DNA of 64,000 nucleotides from Desmospora profundinema (GCF_031454155.1 NZ_JAVDQG010000004.1:186001-250000); one strand, 5' to 3'. Counted from the first letter of the stretch, positions 1-8,256 are shown. Numbers and translations: made by a program. The notes: generated from the sequence alone by a model not told the origin.

Positions 1-207
1 ATTGCCCTGGGCTGCCTGACCAATGATGAGTTTTGTATCATCTACCATACCAAAGAAGCGGTCGATCAAGGGGCGAAACAGCAGGAAGTGCTGGAGGCGG
101 CGGCGGTTGCGGGTGCTTTTGGCGGCGGTATGGCCATGTCCCAGACGGTTACCCTCCTGCAGGAAGCCCTTCAGGAGTTTACTGGCGGTGAATCGACTGT
201 TCATTGA
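1..207 (+). CDS. Carboxymuconolactone decarboxylase (AhpD-like) family protein, 3' part
   Basis: The open frame enters from the window edge and ends at TGA 205-207, giving the last 68 residues. The segment with CIIYH followed by KEAVDQGA and an Ala/Gly-rich helix resembles the C-terminal half of AhpD-like carboxymuconolactone decarboxylase domains. These usually carry CxxC-x3-H. Here the position of the first Cys of that motif is acidic (DEFC), so a classic redox pair is not visible in the part seen. A strong hairpin follows 30 bp downstream. Family assignment is likely; function is unknown. Confidence 0.6.
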   Translation: MALGCLTNDEFCIIYHTKEAVDQGAKQQEVLEAAAVAGAFGGGMAMSQTVTLLQEALQEFTGGESTVH

Positions 208-237
208 AACGCTCGTTTTGCTATGGGTGATCGGTGG

Positions 238-271
238 AACAAGGATGTTGTCTGACAACAACATCCTTGTT
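238..271 (+). terminator. Rho-independent terminator-like hairpin
   Basis: A perfect 14-bp stem (238-251 with 258-271, AACAAGGATGTTGT and its complement) has a 6-nt loop and is followed by a short T-rich stretch. It lies between the partial upstream gene and the nitroreductase, and ends only about 6 bp before that gene's ribosome site, so it might also act as a leader hairpin. Confidence 0.65.
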
Positions 272-290
272 TATTGGGAGGGAAAATACG

Positions 291-956
291 ATGGAAACCA
301 AAGAAGCGATTCGTACGCGCCGGTCTGTTAAAGTGTTTGACCCGAATTACAAGGTTAGCGATGCACAATTACAAGAATTGCTGGAGCTGACAACCCTGGC
401 TCCGTCCGCCTGGAATTTTCAGCACTATCAGATCATCGTCGTCCGTGATCCCGAACAGAAAAAGAGACTGCGACAGGCCTCCCTCAATCAGGAAAAAGTG
501 GAACAAGCTTCAGTTGCCATCGTGATTTGCGGTGACTTACAGGCATATAAGCGGGCTGACCGTGTGGCAAGGGAATTTGCGGATAAAGGCTTTTACGGCG
601 AAAACGGTGCCGAGAAAGTGGAGACTCAAGCCGGGATGATGCACGACACCTATGCCAACAACCCTCAAAAGGCGTATGACGAAGCGCTGCGCAGTGCGTC
701 ACTGGCAGCCATGAGTTTGATGATTGCCGCCAACGACATGGGACTGGCCACTTGTCCCATGATCGGCTTCGATCCGGAAGCGGTCAAAAAAGTGACCGGA
801 TTGCCGGAGCATCTCTTTCCCGCCATCATGATCACGCTGGGGGCGGAGGGAGACTTTGATCTTCCTCGCTGTGACCGCCTGCCTTTGGAAGAAATCGTCC
901 ATGTCAATCACTTTGGTGAAGCATTTCGTCCTAATGTAGAGAACGGGAGGAACTAA
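291..956 (+). CDS. Nitroreductase family protein (FMN-dependent)
   Basis: This 221-residue protein belongs to the nitroreductase/flavin reductase superfamily. It has the N-terminal RTRRSVKVFDP phosphate-contact segment, LAPSAWNFQHYQIIVV, and a C-terminal GFDPEAVKKVTGLPE/ITLGAEG segment typical of FMN-binding NfsA/YodC-like enzymes. The start at ATG 291 is chosen because GGGAGGG precedes it; an in-frame ATG at 234 would sit across the upstream hairpin. Such enzymes reduce nitro or quinone compounds with NAD(P)H, but the natural substrate cannot be told from sequence. Confidence 0.9.
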   Translation: METKEAIRTRRSVKVFDPNYKVSDAQLQELLELTTLAPSAWNFQHYQIIVVRDPEQKKRLRQASLNQEKVEQASVAIVICGDLQAYKRADRVAREFADKGFYGENGAEKVETQAGMMHDTYANNPQKAYDEALRSASLAAMSLMIAANDMGLATCPMIGFDPEAVKKVTGLPEHLFPAIMITLGAEGDFDLPRCDRLPLEEIVHVNHFGEAFRPNVENGRN

Positions 957-1111
957 CTTCCCTTAAGGAAAGCTGGACCGGTGAGGATCGCAATGATCCT
1001 GCTGGAAAGGATTTGCTCCTTTCAGGTGACCATGATATCCTGAATAGCGATTCTGAAAGGAGAGGTTTTCTTATTTCTGACCAGAAAGTTTCACCGACGA
1101 TTGAACGTGCG

Positions 1112-1225
1112 ATGGTAACGGCGCACAATATCACGTATGCCGACTACGTACGAAGCCTGGACAAACAGATCCGGGTGGAAGCGGAACGGGAAAAGGAATA
1201 TCAAAAGGCCAAAGCGGCTGTATAG
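1112..1225 (+). CDS. Small hypothetical protein (about 37 aa)
   Basis: A short reading frame beginning MVTAHNITYADYV and ending in a charged, helix-prone segment (VEAEREKEYQKAK) closes four bases before a strong terminator. The best ribosome site (AAAGGAGAG, 1056-1064) lies 8 bases before an in-frame ATT at 1073, so the true start may be that rare codon; ATG 1112 has no obvious ribosome site. It follows the nitroreductase by about 155 bp. Not recognised. Confidence 0.35.
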   Translation: MVTAHNITYADYVRSLDKQIRVEAEREKEYQKAKAAV

Positions 1226-1229
1226 ACTT

Positions 1230-1290
1230 GATGAACAACAAACCAACGGGGCAACCTGCCCCGTTGGTTTGTTGTTCATCAAATTTTATT
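1230..1290 (+). terminator. Strong Rho-independent terminator, 24-bp perfect stem
   Basis: Positions 1230-1253 and 1257-1280 are perfect reverse complements around the 3-base loop ACC, followed by AAATTTTATT. It closes the nitroreductase/small-ORF unit. The stem is unusually long for a terminator. Confidence 0.85.
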
Positions 1291-1528
1291 CTGAACTCGC
1301 GCTCATATTTCCTGATGGGTGGCGGGAGCAGATTGAATCATCGTACATCGCTACTCGAATGATGAATGCAGATCTCCATCGGCGAGTAAATATCTATCAA
1401 CAAAAAAGAGGCCTCAGATTTCGATTCACCAGAAGCCTTCGGCGACTGTAGAAAATTACCTGTCCATGTGAAGAATGTCAAGATATAATGAAGTTGTTGA
1501 TTCGATTACAGAAATAAAGGGTGAGATC

Positions 1529-3322
1529 ATGGGAAGCAAATACAGCTTAACCTGGGATTTGGATGTTTTCTTTCCCGGAGGGAGCCAATCTCCCGAGTTC
1601 CAGCGTTATTTGGAGCGCTTGGAGGAGGATGTAGAAGCTTTTACGAAAAAGATGAATCAATTGGATAAACAAGCCTCAAACGATTTCGATCGTTGGTATA
1701 CCATCACTGAGACCGTCCAAGACTTATCCAGTCGTCTGGGGCAGGCGAGTGCTTTTATCGTGTGCCTGGTCTCCCAGGATGTGAAAGACGAGAAGGCCAA
1801 AATCTTGCGGGGACGGTTGTCCCAGTTGGGAGCAGCCTTTCAGGCGAGTATGAACAACCTGGACCGATTAATCAAAGAGATGGATCAGGACAGCTGGAAC
1901 CGTCTGTTGCGGGATCCACGCTTGCAACCGCTGGCTTTCCCGTTGGATGAACGTCGCCGTCGAGCGGCGGAGAAACTGCCATCTGAGCAGGAAAGCTTGG
2001 CGGGGGACTTGTCTGTGGACGGGTATCACGCATGGAGTGATTTGTATAATGCGATTGTGGGACGGATGACGGTTCCCTTTAAAGAAGGAGAAGAAATCAA
2101 GGAACTGTCCGTGGGGCAGGCAGCCAATAAACTGTCCAGCCCAAAGCGCGAGGTACGCCAAGCCGTTTTTCACCGGATGAATGAAGCGTGGGAGCGGGAG
2201 TCTGAGTTACTCGCTTCCTGCCTGAACCATCTGGGAGGATTCCGGCTTAACCTGTATCGTCATCGCGGCTGGGATTCGGTGTTAAAGGAGCCTCTCGACA
2301 TCAACCGCATGTCGGAACAGACGCTGACAACCATGTGGGAAGTAATCAGCCGCAACAAGCGGAACTTCCTCCGTTTTTTTGAGCGAAAAGCTTCCCTCTT
2401 GGGTGTTTCTAAGTTAAGTTGGTATGATGTGTACGCCCCTTTGGCTTACAGTGACGCCACGGTTGGATATGATGAAGCGGCCGATTTCATCATGGAACAC
2501 TTTAAGGATTTTGACCCCCGTATGGCCGCTTTTGCCCGCAAAGCGTTTACGGAGAAGTGGATCGAAGCGGAAGACCGCCCCGGAAAGCGTCCCGGCGGAT
2601 TTTGTACCAACTTCCCTGAGAGTTCCCAATCCCGTATTTTTATGACTTTTGCCGGTTCGGCTTCCAATGTGGCCACACTGGCTCATGAGCTGGGCCATGC
2701 ATACCACCAGCATGTGATGAACGATCTGCCTCAAATGGTGCAACGGTATGCGATGAATGTGGCCGAGACCGCTTCCACCTTTGCCGAATCCATCGTAGCG
2801 GATGCCTCGATTAAAAATGCGGCCACCCGGGAACAAAAGATTTCGTTACTGGAAGATAAGGTGCAGCGGGCTGTCGCCTTTTTTATGGATATCCACGCCC
2901 GCTTTCTGTTTGAGACGCGTTTTTACGAGGAGAGGCGGAAGGGATTGGTTTCTGTCGACCGGTTGAAGGAATTGATTGTGCAAGCCGAGAAAGAAGCCTT
3001 TTGTGATGGGCTGGATGAGTATCATCCCTATTTCTGGGCCTCCAAGCTCCACTTTTATATTACGGGCGTCCCGTTCTACAACTTTCCGTATACCTTCGGG
3101 TATTTATTCAGCACAGGGATCTATGGACTCGCCAAGCAACAGGGTCCGGCCTTTGCCCAAAAGTATGTCGACCTTTTGCGGGACACCGGCCGCATGACTG
3201 TGGAGGATCTCGCTCATAAACACTTAGGAGTGGATTTAACCAAACCGCAGTTTTGGCAAGGAGCGGTTGACTTGGTGAAAGCGGATCTGGATCAGTTTCT
3301 GGAATTGACCAAAGAAGACTAG
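1529..3322 (+). CDS. M3 family oligoendopeptidase (PepF-like)
   Basis: This cytoplasmic zinc metallopeptidase of 597 residues degrades oligopeptides. The HELGH zinc site is at about residues 386-390, with the downstream glutamate-bearing NVAETASTFAES segment, and the N-terminal helical region is typical of PepF/M3B enzymes. ATG 1529 is preferred over ATG 1475 because AAGGGTGAG lies just ahead and the protein then begins MGSKYSLTWDLDVFF, matching the usual start of this subfamily. A TATAAT at 1484-1489 could be the -10 element, although no good -35 was found. It is monocistronic, ending before the terminator at 3431. Confidence 0.93.
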   Translation: MGSKYSLTWDLDVFFPGGSQSPEFQRYLERLEEDVEAFTKKMNQLDKQASNDFDRWYTITETVQDLSSRLGQASAFIVCLVSQDVKDEKAKILRGRLSQLGAAFQASMNNLDRLIKEMDQDSWNRLLRDPRLQPLAFPLDERRRRAAEKLPSEQESLAGDLSVDGYHAWSDLYNAIVGRMTVPFKEGEEIKELSVGQAANKLSSPKREVRQAVFHRMNEAWERESELLASCLNHLGGFRLNLYRHRGWDSVLKEPLDINRMSEQTLTTMWEVISRNKRNFLRFFERKASLLGVSKLSWYDVYAPLAYSDATVGYDEAADFIMEHFKDFDPRMAAFARKAFTEKWIEAEDRPGKRPGGFCTNFPESSQSRIFMTFAGSASNVATLAHELGHAYHQHVMNDLPQMVQRYAMNVAETASTFAESIVADASIKNAATREQKISLLEDKVQRAVAFFMDIHARFLFETRFYEERRKGLVSVDRLKELIVQAEKEAFCDGLDEYHPYFWASKLHFYITGVPFYNFPYTFGYLFSTGIYGLAKQQGPAFAQKYVDLLRDTGRMTVEDLAHKHLGVDLTKPQFWQGAVDLVKADLDQFLELTKED

Positions 3323-3430
3323 GGCCTATACCGACCTGGAATCTCACCCTGCGTAATGATCAGACACCGACAGTATCGACCGAGAATGAAAAACGGAAGC
3401 GACGTGAACCTGACGGGCACTTGATTGAAG

Positions 3431-3462
3431 GGCGCGCTACAGTGAGTGGCGCGCCGTTTTTT
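3431..3462 (+). terminator. Rho-independent terminator after the M3 peptidase
   Basis: GGCGCGC (3431-3437) pairs with GCGCGCC (3449-3455) and is followed by GTTTTTT. The preceding 100 bp after the peptidase stop hold no supportable gene. Confidence 0.75.
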
Positions 3463-3547
3463 GTAACCAACTGGTTGAAAATTAAGGGTTTGGATTGGGT
3501 GTCGGAAGGAAAAAGAGGGTAGTGTTTGGACATGGAGGTGGTAAAAG

Positions 3548-4129
3548 GTGCGCATCAGCATCGATCCCGGTTCAGGGATCCGGGACGATGGAGTCCATTC
3601 CTCGGGGCGCCTTTCTGAGCCGGACTACAGTCTGACCGTCTGCAAGCGGGTTTGTGAGTTGGTGAATCGAGAACCGGGCTTGATTTCCGCTCTGACCCGT
3701 TGGGATGAGGGCATCAAAAGTTGGCGGAGACGATTGGAGGAGGTTGTTCAACACCGGTCGGAAATGTGTATCTGTCTTCACATCGACTGTCGGGATTTGC
3801 GTGATTATTCCAGTTTTACGAGTTATGTAAGTGTGATGGCGACAGGGCTTAATCGACGGTTGCAAGCGTTGTTGCATAACGATGTGGCCTGTCAGTTACG
3901 GATGGAATACGGGATTGTGGACGGAGGCAAGCGGAACGACACCGAGCACCGAGATTTCGGGTTGCCCTTGTTGGAAAACAGCCCATGCTTGGCTATTCAT
4001 CTGGAGGGTCTTTTTATCTGTTCCAATAAAAATACGATCCTGCACTCTGACGCATTTCGGGAACACCTTGCCCGGATCATTGCAACAGGAATTATTAATC
4101 AACGGGGCTTTTTATCAGAGGATCGTTAA
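3548..4129 (+). CDS. Divergent N-acetylmuramoyl-L-alanine amidase (Amidase_3-like)
   Basis: This 193-residue protein starts at GTG 3548 behind GGAGGTGG. The fold signature of Amidase_3 (CwlD/AmiC type) is readable: N-terminal IDPGSG, then GRLSE (second zinc ligand position), LHIDC (third), GGKRND, and the C-terminal segment IHLEGLFICSN with LARIIATGI. In active enzymes the first motif is DPGHG, where His binds zinc; here it is Ser. There is no signal peptide, unlike CwlD. The protein may be catalytically altered or a binding/regulatory homologue. It is convergent with a polysaccharide deacetylase, so both may act on the wall or cortex. Family is fairly sure; activity is uncertain. Confidence 0.7.
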   Translation: MRISIDPGSGIRDDGVHSSGRLSEPDYSLTVCKRVCELVNREPGLISALTRWDEGIKSWRRRLEEVVQHRSEMCICLHIDCRDLRDYSSFTSYVSVMATGLNRRLQALLHNDVACQLRMEYGIVDGGKRNDTEHRDFGLPLLENSPCLAIHLEGLFICSNKNTILHSDAFREHLARIIATGIINQRGFLSEDR

Positions 4130-4140
4130 ATAGGGTGATG

Positions 4141-4178
4141 AAAAAAGATCGGTTCGACAAATCGAACCGATCTTTTTT
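4141..4178. terminator. Bidirectional terminator
   Basis: A 17-bp stem (4141-4157 with 4162-4178) is bounded by A6 and T6 runs. It sits between two convergent genes and suits both. Confidence 0.9.
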
Positions 4179-4181
4179 CTG

Positions 4182-5048
4182 TTATCGGCGAAGCAACTCG
4201 GGAACAGTGACGAACCGGATCCCGTCTGCTTTCAGGCGGGGAATGATCCTATCCAATGCTTCCACCATGGTGGAAAGATCCTGGGTCCAGTGCCCGCCGC
4301 TGTGAAACAGAATAATGGATCCGGGATGAGTGTTGCTCAATACATTGTTGATGATCTCTTCCGTCGGCAACTGCCGCCAATCCAGGGAATCCACCGACCA
4401 TCCAATGACCGAATAGCCCATATCCCCCAATCGTTCCACTCGTTCCGGGGCCAGTTCTCCATAAGGAGCACGGAACAAGGTGGTCCGTTTGCCGGTGATC
4501 GTGCGGATGGCTCTCTCGGTTTCGCGTACTTCCCAATCCATTCGTTCCATGCTTTCTTTAGGAAGGTTGGGATGCCAGTAGGTGTGGTTTCCGATCACAT
4601 GGTTTTCATTTTCCATGCGGCGTGTGACCTCCGGTAGCGCTCGGGCCCTTGCTCCCACTACAAAAAAGGTTGCCGGGACGTTGTGTTTTTTCAGCACATC
4701 CAATACTTGCGGGGTAAATTTGGAGTCCGGTCCATCGTCAAATGTGAGGGCCACTTGATTTTTATGGGAAGGACCCGCCAGCGCAAAGATGTTCGGATAT
4801 CTCTTTTGCAGAATGTCGTTGGAGACGGGACGAGGTTTGCGAACCCAGTATTCCGCTCCCCCCTGGAGCGTGGGCAGTTGGGCGATCTCGCGTTCGCCGG
4901 GAGTGGTGGGCGTCCGTTTGGCTTGCTGAGGCTGCGGGCTCGGTGCCACCTGTGATTCGGGGGAGGGTGTCGGCGGAACCGGCATGCATCCCGACAGCGA
5001 AGCCAATCCTGTAAGGGTTACAGAAAGGATAAAGGCGAACCAGCGCAT
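4182..5048 (-). CDS. Polysaccharide deacetylase (CE4) lipoprotein
   Basis: This 288-residue exported enzyme has a type II signal peptide ending LSGC (Cys21), a Pro/Gln-rich linker, then a NodB-type deacetylase domain: TFDD at 102-105, HTYWH (HxxxH metal site) at 155-159, RAPYG at 193-197 and LFHSGG near 247-252. All catalytic motifs look intact. CE4 lipoproteins of this kind remove acetyl groups from peptidoglycan or other GlcNAc polymers. The gene stands alone, with the bidirectional terminator at its 3' end and repeat elements upstream. Confidence 0.92.
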   Translation of the reverse strand: MRWFAFILSVTLTGLASLSGCMPVPPTPSPESQVAPSPQPQQAKRTPTTPGEREIAQLPTLQGGAEYWVRKPRPVSNDILQKRYPNIFALAGPSHKNQVALTFDDGPDSKFTPQVLDVLKKHNVPATFFVVGARARALPEVTRRMENENHVIGNHTYWHPNLPKESMERMDWEVRETERAIRTITGKRTTLFRAPYGELAPERVERLGDMGYSVIGWSVDSLDWRQLPTEEIINNVLSNTHPGSIILFHSGGHWTQDLSTMVEALDRIIPRLKADGIRFVTVPELLRR

Positions 5049-5083
5049 CTAATAACCACCTTTCCATTTTTTTACACACTTAT

Positions 5084-5125
5084 ACAAAATCTCGGCCAGG
5101 TCGCATTTGCTCCTGGTCTCGCATG
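5084..5125 (-). repeat. Repeat module B, single copy
   Basis: Read on the minus strand this contains GCGAGACCAGGAGC followed by a GACCTGGCCGAGA segment. It is a copy of the roughly 42-bp module also found at 5277-5320, 7389-7421, 38650-38705, 54472-54524, 54594-54640 and 56832-56873. Confidence 0.6.
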
Positions 5126-5132
5126 TACTTAT

Positions 5133-5276
5133 TAAGGCGTGTCTGAACAATCCGTAGGGCGAGATCCCGGTCGGTATGGCTGTCTTCGTTTCGTTGCAAA
5201 AAGCGCAAAGGCTCTCCGCCAGCCATACCGACCCTCTCTTGTTCTTGCGGAAAATTGAATTACCAGACAGACCCTA
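5133..5276 (+). repeat. 144-bp palindromic intergenic repeat (MITE-like), copy 1
   Basis: It begins TAAGGCGTGTCTGA and ends TTACCAGACAGACCCTA, imperfect terminal inverted repeats. Inside is a second perfect 14-bp inverted repeat (GGTCGGTATGGCTG with CAGCCATACCGACC) around a conserved loop containing TTTCGTTGCAAAAAGCGC. A copy of exactly the same length lies at 58074-58217. There is no coding capacity. It sits in the divergent gap before the MBL hydrolase. Confidence 0.8.
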
Positions 5277-5320
5277 GCACAAGTCTCGCCAAGTCGCATT
5301 CGCTCCTGGTCTCGCTATGT
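5277..5320 (-). repeat. Repeat module B, adjoining copy 1
   Basis: GCACAAGTCTCGCC followed by CTCCTGGTCTCGCTATG directly abuts the end of the 144-bp element. It is the inverse orientation of the module carried inside the loop of the copy at 54430. Confidence 0.65.
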
Positions 5321-5465
5321 AGTGTGTCACGGAAAGATGAAAAGCATTTGTATGTTTTTGATCACGTTAAGAAAGATTACCACCTGACCATTGGTCCTCT
5401 CCCATGGCCGCTTCCATCTGGAAGCGGGTGGTGGATAGAGAGGATCTGGAAGGAGGGTAGCAGCT

Positions 5466-6311
5466 TTGACGACAGAAGTGCTTCAGCAACAGAGCGGCAG
5501 GATTGGCCAACCGTTGATGAAAGCGGCTCCGGCCACCTACAGCTTTCGTATCCTCATGGTCAATGTTTGCTTTTTGGGTCGGATGGAAAAAGGGACAGAC
5601 GATTGGCTGTTGGTGGATGCGGGGCTGCCTTATTCCGGCGCTCGTATTCATGAACAGGCAAAGCGGTGTTTTGTAGGCAGACCCAAGGCTATCGTGTTAA
5701 CCCATGGACATTTTGATCATGTGGGAGCCTTGGATCATTTGTCACGGGAATGGGAGGTTCCCATCTATGCTCATGAGAAAGAATTGCCTTATCTGAACGG
5801 GGAGTCGGATTACCCGCCTGCCGATCCCACTGTAGGCGGCGGATGGATGGCCCGTCTGTCCCCATTGTACCCAAGAAAAGGATTAAACCTGGGCTCCCGG
5901 GTCCATCCGCTTCCTGCGGATGGCAGTGTTCCATTTATGCCGGAGTGGCGTTGGATCCATACACCAGGGCATACTCCGGGACACATTTCTCTTTTCAGGG
6001 ATTCGGATCGTGTGTTGATCGCGGGGGACGCTTTTACCACCGTCAAACAAGAATCCATCTGGTCTGTATGGACCCAGCATCAGGAAATGCACGGTCCGCC
6101 GGCATATTTTACCATTGATTGGAGAGCGGCAGGGGACTCGGTGAAGCGATTAGCTGAGCTGAATCCCATGATGGCCGTCACCGGCCATGGAACTCCGATG
6201 AGCGGCGAGGAGCTGGCGAATCAATTGAAGCGATTGGCCAACGGATTTGAATCGGAGACGGTTCCAAAACGAGGTCGGTATATTTACCACGGTAGAGCGC
6301 AGCAGGATTGA
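5466..6311 (+). CDS. MBL-fold metallo-hydrolase
   Basis: This 281-residue cytoplasmic protein has a metallo-beta-lactamase fold: THGHFDH at 79-85 (HxHxDH metal motif), then HTPGHTPGH and LIAGDAF, supplying the remaining metal ligands. The start is TTG 5466, with AAGGAGGG 8 bases upstream. The family spans glyoxalase II-like thioesterases and lactonases, and the substrate cannot be assigned. It stands alone between repeat elements and the WGxxGxxG gene; no clear terminator follows. Confidence 0.88.
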   Translation: MTTEVLQQQSGRIGQPLMKAAPATYSFRILMVNVCFLGRMEKGTDDWLLVDAGLPYSGARIHEQAKRCFVGRPKAIVLTHGHFDHVGALDHLSREWEVPIYAHEKELPYLNGESDYPPADPTVGGGWMARLSPLYPRKGLNLGSRVHPLPADGSVPFMPEWRWIHTPGHTPGHISLFRDSDRVLIAGDAFTTVKQESIWSVWTQHQEMHGPPAYFTIDWRAAGDSVKRLAELNPMMAVTGHGTPMSGEELANQLKRLANGFESETVPKRGRYIYHGRAQQD

Positions 6312-6474
6312 AAAAATTACCGATACCAAACGGCAGCTTTTTGCATAAACGGCGTAATAAATCGAAAAGCTACTTCCTGTACACCAGTTAGTCGTACCTA
6401 AAGGATGGCGGGATTCCTTTTTTTCGATAACCAAAAAGAAACCCCGCTCTGATCGAAGGAGGAAAAAATAAGAC

Positions 6475-6843
6475 ATGAAAAAAGCGATGATGAGCTTGTT
6501 TTCAGTGGCATTACTCAGTACATCGTTGGTAACGGCGGTACCGATCGATTTGGTACAAGCGATTGCGGTGGATGACGATGAGGTTGACCGTGCCGGCAGG
6601 ATGGATCGACCATTAGACCGCACCGTCAGAGACGATCAACGGTTGGACCGTACTGGCTGGCGTGGTGATCGGATGATCGACCCTGCCGGTCGACCAGACC
6701 AACGGGTGGACCGGACCACCGGTTATCCCCCCCGTACAGTGGCCGCCACCGATCCGGACCGTGGTACCGGATGGGGTTGGCTGGGATTGTTGGGATTGCT
6801 GGGATTGATAGGACGGCGCCGCAGAGAGGAACGAAACAAATAA
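6475..6843 (+). CDS. WGxxGxxG-type exported protein with Asp/Arg-rich repeats
   Basis: This 122-residue protein has an N-terminal signal peptide (MKKAMMSLFSVALLSTSLVTA), a middle of short D-R repeats (VDRAG, LDRTV, LDRTGW, VDRTTG), then a Gly-rich hydrophobic C-terminal helix starting WGWLGLLG and an RRRREER tail. This signal plus WGxxG-helix plus Arg-cluster layout matches the WGxxGxxG family known from Bacilli and resembles C-terminal sorting tails. The ribosome site AAGGAGG is well placed. Function is unknown. It is tail-to-tail with a YjcZ microprotein, sharing one terminator. Confidence 0.75.
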   Translation: MKKAMMSLFSVALLSTSLVTAVPIDLVQAIAVDDDEVDRAGRMDRPLDRTVRDDQRLDRTGWRGDRMIDPAGRPDQRVDRTTGYPPRTVAATDPDRGTGWGWLGLLGLLGLIGRRRREERNK

Positions 6844-6864
6844 AGCCCCTCAGGGGCTTTATTT
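6838..6864. terminator. Bidirectional terminator
   Basis: AAATAAAGCCCC pairs with GGGGCTTTATTT around TCA. It starts inside the last codons of the WGxxGxxG gene and ends 10 bp before the stop of the convergent YjcZ gene. Confidence 0.85.
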
Positions 6865-6874
6865 GTTTTGGAGA

Positions 6875-7012
6875 TCAACAGACAGGACCGACGAAACCTT
6901 TGCCGCCCCAACCATCTACCACTAAGGCGAAGATCGTTGCAATGACCAACAGGAAGATCAGTAACCGGCGCAGGCCAAAGCCATGTCCGAAACCATAGCC
7001 GCCATAACCCAT
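6875..7012 (-). CDS. YjcZ family sporulation protein (45 aa)
   Basis: The small gene encodes MGYGGYGFGHGFGLRR, a hydrophobic helix (LLIFLLVIATIFALVV) and a short WGGKGF tail. A Gly/Tyr N-terminus followed by one membrane helix is the hallmark of the YjcZ family of forespore/spore membrane microproteins. AAAGGGGG (7021-7028) sits 8 bases before the ATG. It supports a sporulating host. The specific role of the family is not well established. Confidence 0.85.
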   Translation of the reverse strand: MGYGGYGFGHGFGLRRLLIFLLVIATIFALVVDGWGGKGFVGPVC

Positions 7013-7310
7013 GTTGGTTTCCCCCTTTCAGCTTTCCCTTTCATTTGTATGAGCAAAAGGAAAGTTCGGAAAGGGACGATCGCCTGTAAAAATGGTAAAA
7101 ATCAGCATATGTTTAACAACGGTCTTTGACAGGAGGTTATGACCATGGGGAAAATTGAAAAAGGTATAAGAAAACTTCCGTTCTTCCAATTTAGAAACAA
7201 TGTTGAAACCAAAGGGATAGGGCCCCCATTGGTCGGGCGGTGCATAAGGTATCCCGAAAGTTTCAAGAAGGGGTGTTGGGTGTGGAAAAAGAGGAGAACA
7301 GTCAGATGGA

Positions 7311-7485
7311 TGGCGTGTCTGGTAATTCAATTTTTTCCGCGAAAAGGGAGGGGTGGTGCGGCTGGCGGAGAGCCTTTGCACTCACAGAGCACAAGTTTCG
7401 CCTAGGTCACTTCGCTCCCCGCTTTTTGCAACAAAACGAAGACGGCCATACCGCCCCGGGGGGGTTCCGCCTAAGACACACCCTA
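7311..7485 (-). repeat. 175-bp palindromic repeat with internal module B (inverted copy)
   Basis: Opposite in orientation to the 5133 copy: GGCGTGTCTGGTAA at the left and AAGACACACCCTA at the right. The core elements (GGCTGGCGGAGAGCC and TTTTTGCAACAAAACGAAGAC) are conserved. A roughly 45-bp insertion containing GCACAAGTTTCGCC (module B, 7389-7421) sits in the loop. The inner inverted repeat is less perfect than in copy 1. The rest of the 7013-7550 gap shows no convincing gene. Confidence 0.75.
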
Positions 7486-7550
7486 AAAAAATAGGCTTCA
7501 TTATGTCGCTGTAGACCTATATTTACCAGTTCGCTTATGTGGTCTCATGC

Positions 7551-8192
7551 TTACTGTTGATGGTCTGGCACAGGGTTGGAATGACCTCCCTGTTCCACTT
7601 CTGTGAAAAGGTTGTCCCCTTCGTTAGCGGATGGGGCTGGCTGGTTTGGTTGGATAGGTTGGATCGGTGGGTTAAAAACTCCTTGAGACTTTAAGGCTTG
7701 GATTTCAGCCATCAGACGATCGATATCCCCTTTGGTGGCGGTTTTGGCATGTTCCATTAATTCATAACCGAGCTGGCCGCTGGATTCCAGTGTGGCATGC
7801 TTCACATCGGCTATTTTGGTGATATTGGCTTGCCGTAACCGTGTTTCCAATTGATCATAGGTGATACGTGTTCGTTTTAGCTCATCTTCATTTACCATCC
7901 CGTTAGAAATGAGGGGAATAGCTTTTCCTGTCATGATTGTTTCTAGAAGACCCCATTTCATTTGGGCGTATTCCAGGATGATGAGCGTCAATATCAACAT
8001 ACTGGCAACGAAAAACGTTGTCCATATATTTGTGCCCGCCAAGGGTTGGATCAGCAGAGTCCCGATGGAAATCATGATAATCGTGGTTGCCAGAGTCATT
8101 TGGGCGATTGATTTCCGTCCTGCCAGACGGAGCAGAAACACGCCAAACAAAACGATCAATGCCGACTTCCAAACCCACGGTAAAACGTTCAT
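7551..8192 (-). CDS. DUF421 (YetF-like) membrane protein
   Basis: This 213-residue protein has three N-terminal membrane helices (about 6-22, 30-50, 57-74) and then the conserved cytoplasmic DUF421 region: RKSIAQMT near the first helix, GKAIPLISNG and LRQANITKIADVKHATLESSGQLG. The C-terminus carries a low-complexity Pro/Gln tail (PPIQPIQPNQPAP). Members are common in Bacillales, often in sporulation or germination contexts, but the molecular role is unsettled. AAAGGG-type bases precede ATG 8192. Confidence 0.88.
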   Translation of the reverse strand: MNVLPWVWKSALIVLFGVFLLRLAGRKSIAQMTLATTIIMISIGTLLIQPLAGTNIWTTFFVASMLILTLIILEYAQMKWGLLETIMTGKAIPLISNGMVNEDELKRTRITYDQLETRLRQANITKIADVKHATLESSGQLGYELMEHAKTATKGDIDRLMAEIQALKSQGVFNPPIQPIQPNQPAPSANEGDNLFTEVEQGGHSNPVPDHQQ

Positions 8193-8256
8193 CCCTTTAC
8201 ACCCTTTCTGCTAGGAGTCCATACATTTAAGTTGCCCAACGAAATGAGGAGTAAGT

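Noticed and set aside
5133-5320. The intergenic repeats as CRISPR arrays
   Set aside because: Copies are dispersed tens of kilobases apart and palindromic with terminal inverted repeats, not regularly spaced direct repeats.
7145-7405. Frame with a good AGGAGG site before ATG 7145
   Set aside because: The predicted product becomes Arg/Trp-rich, unlike a natural protein, and runs into the palindromic repeat at 7311. It may be a gene interrupted by the repeat, but the first 50 residues match nothing I recognise.
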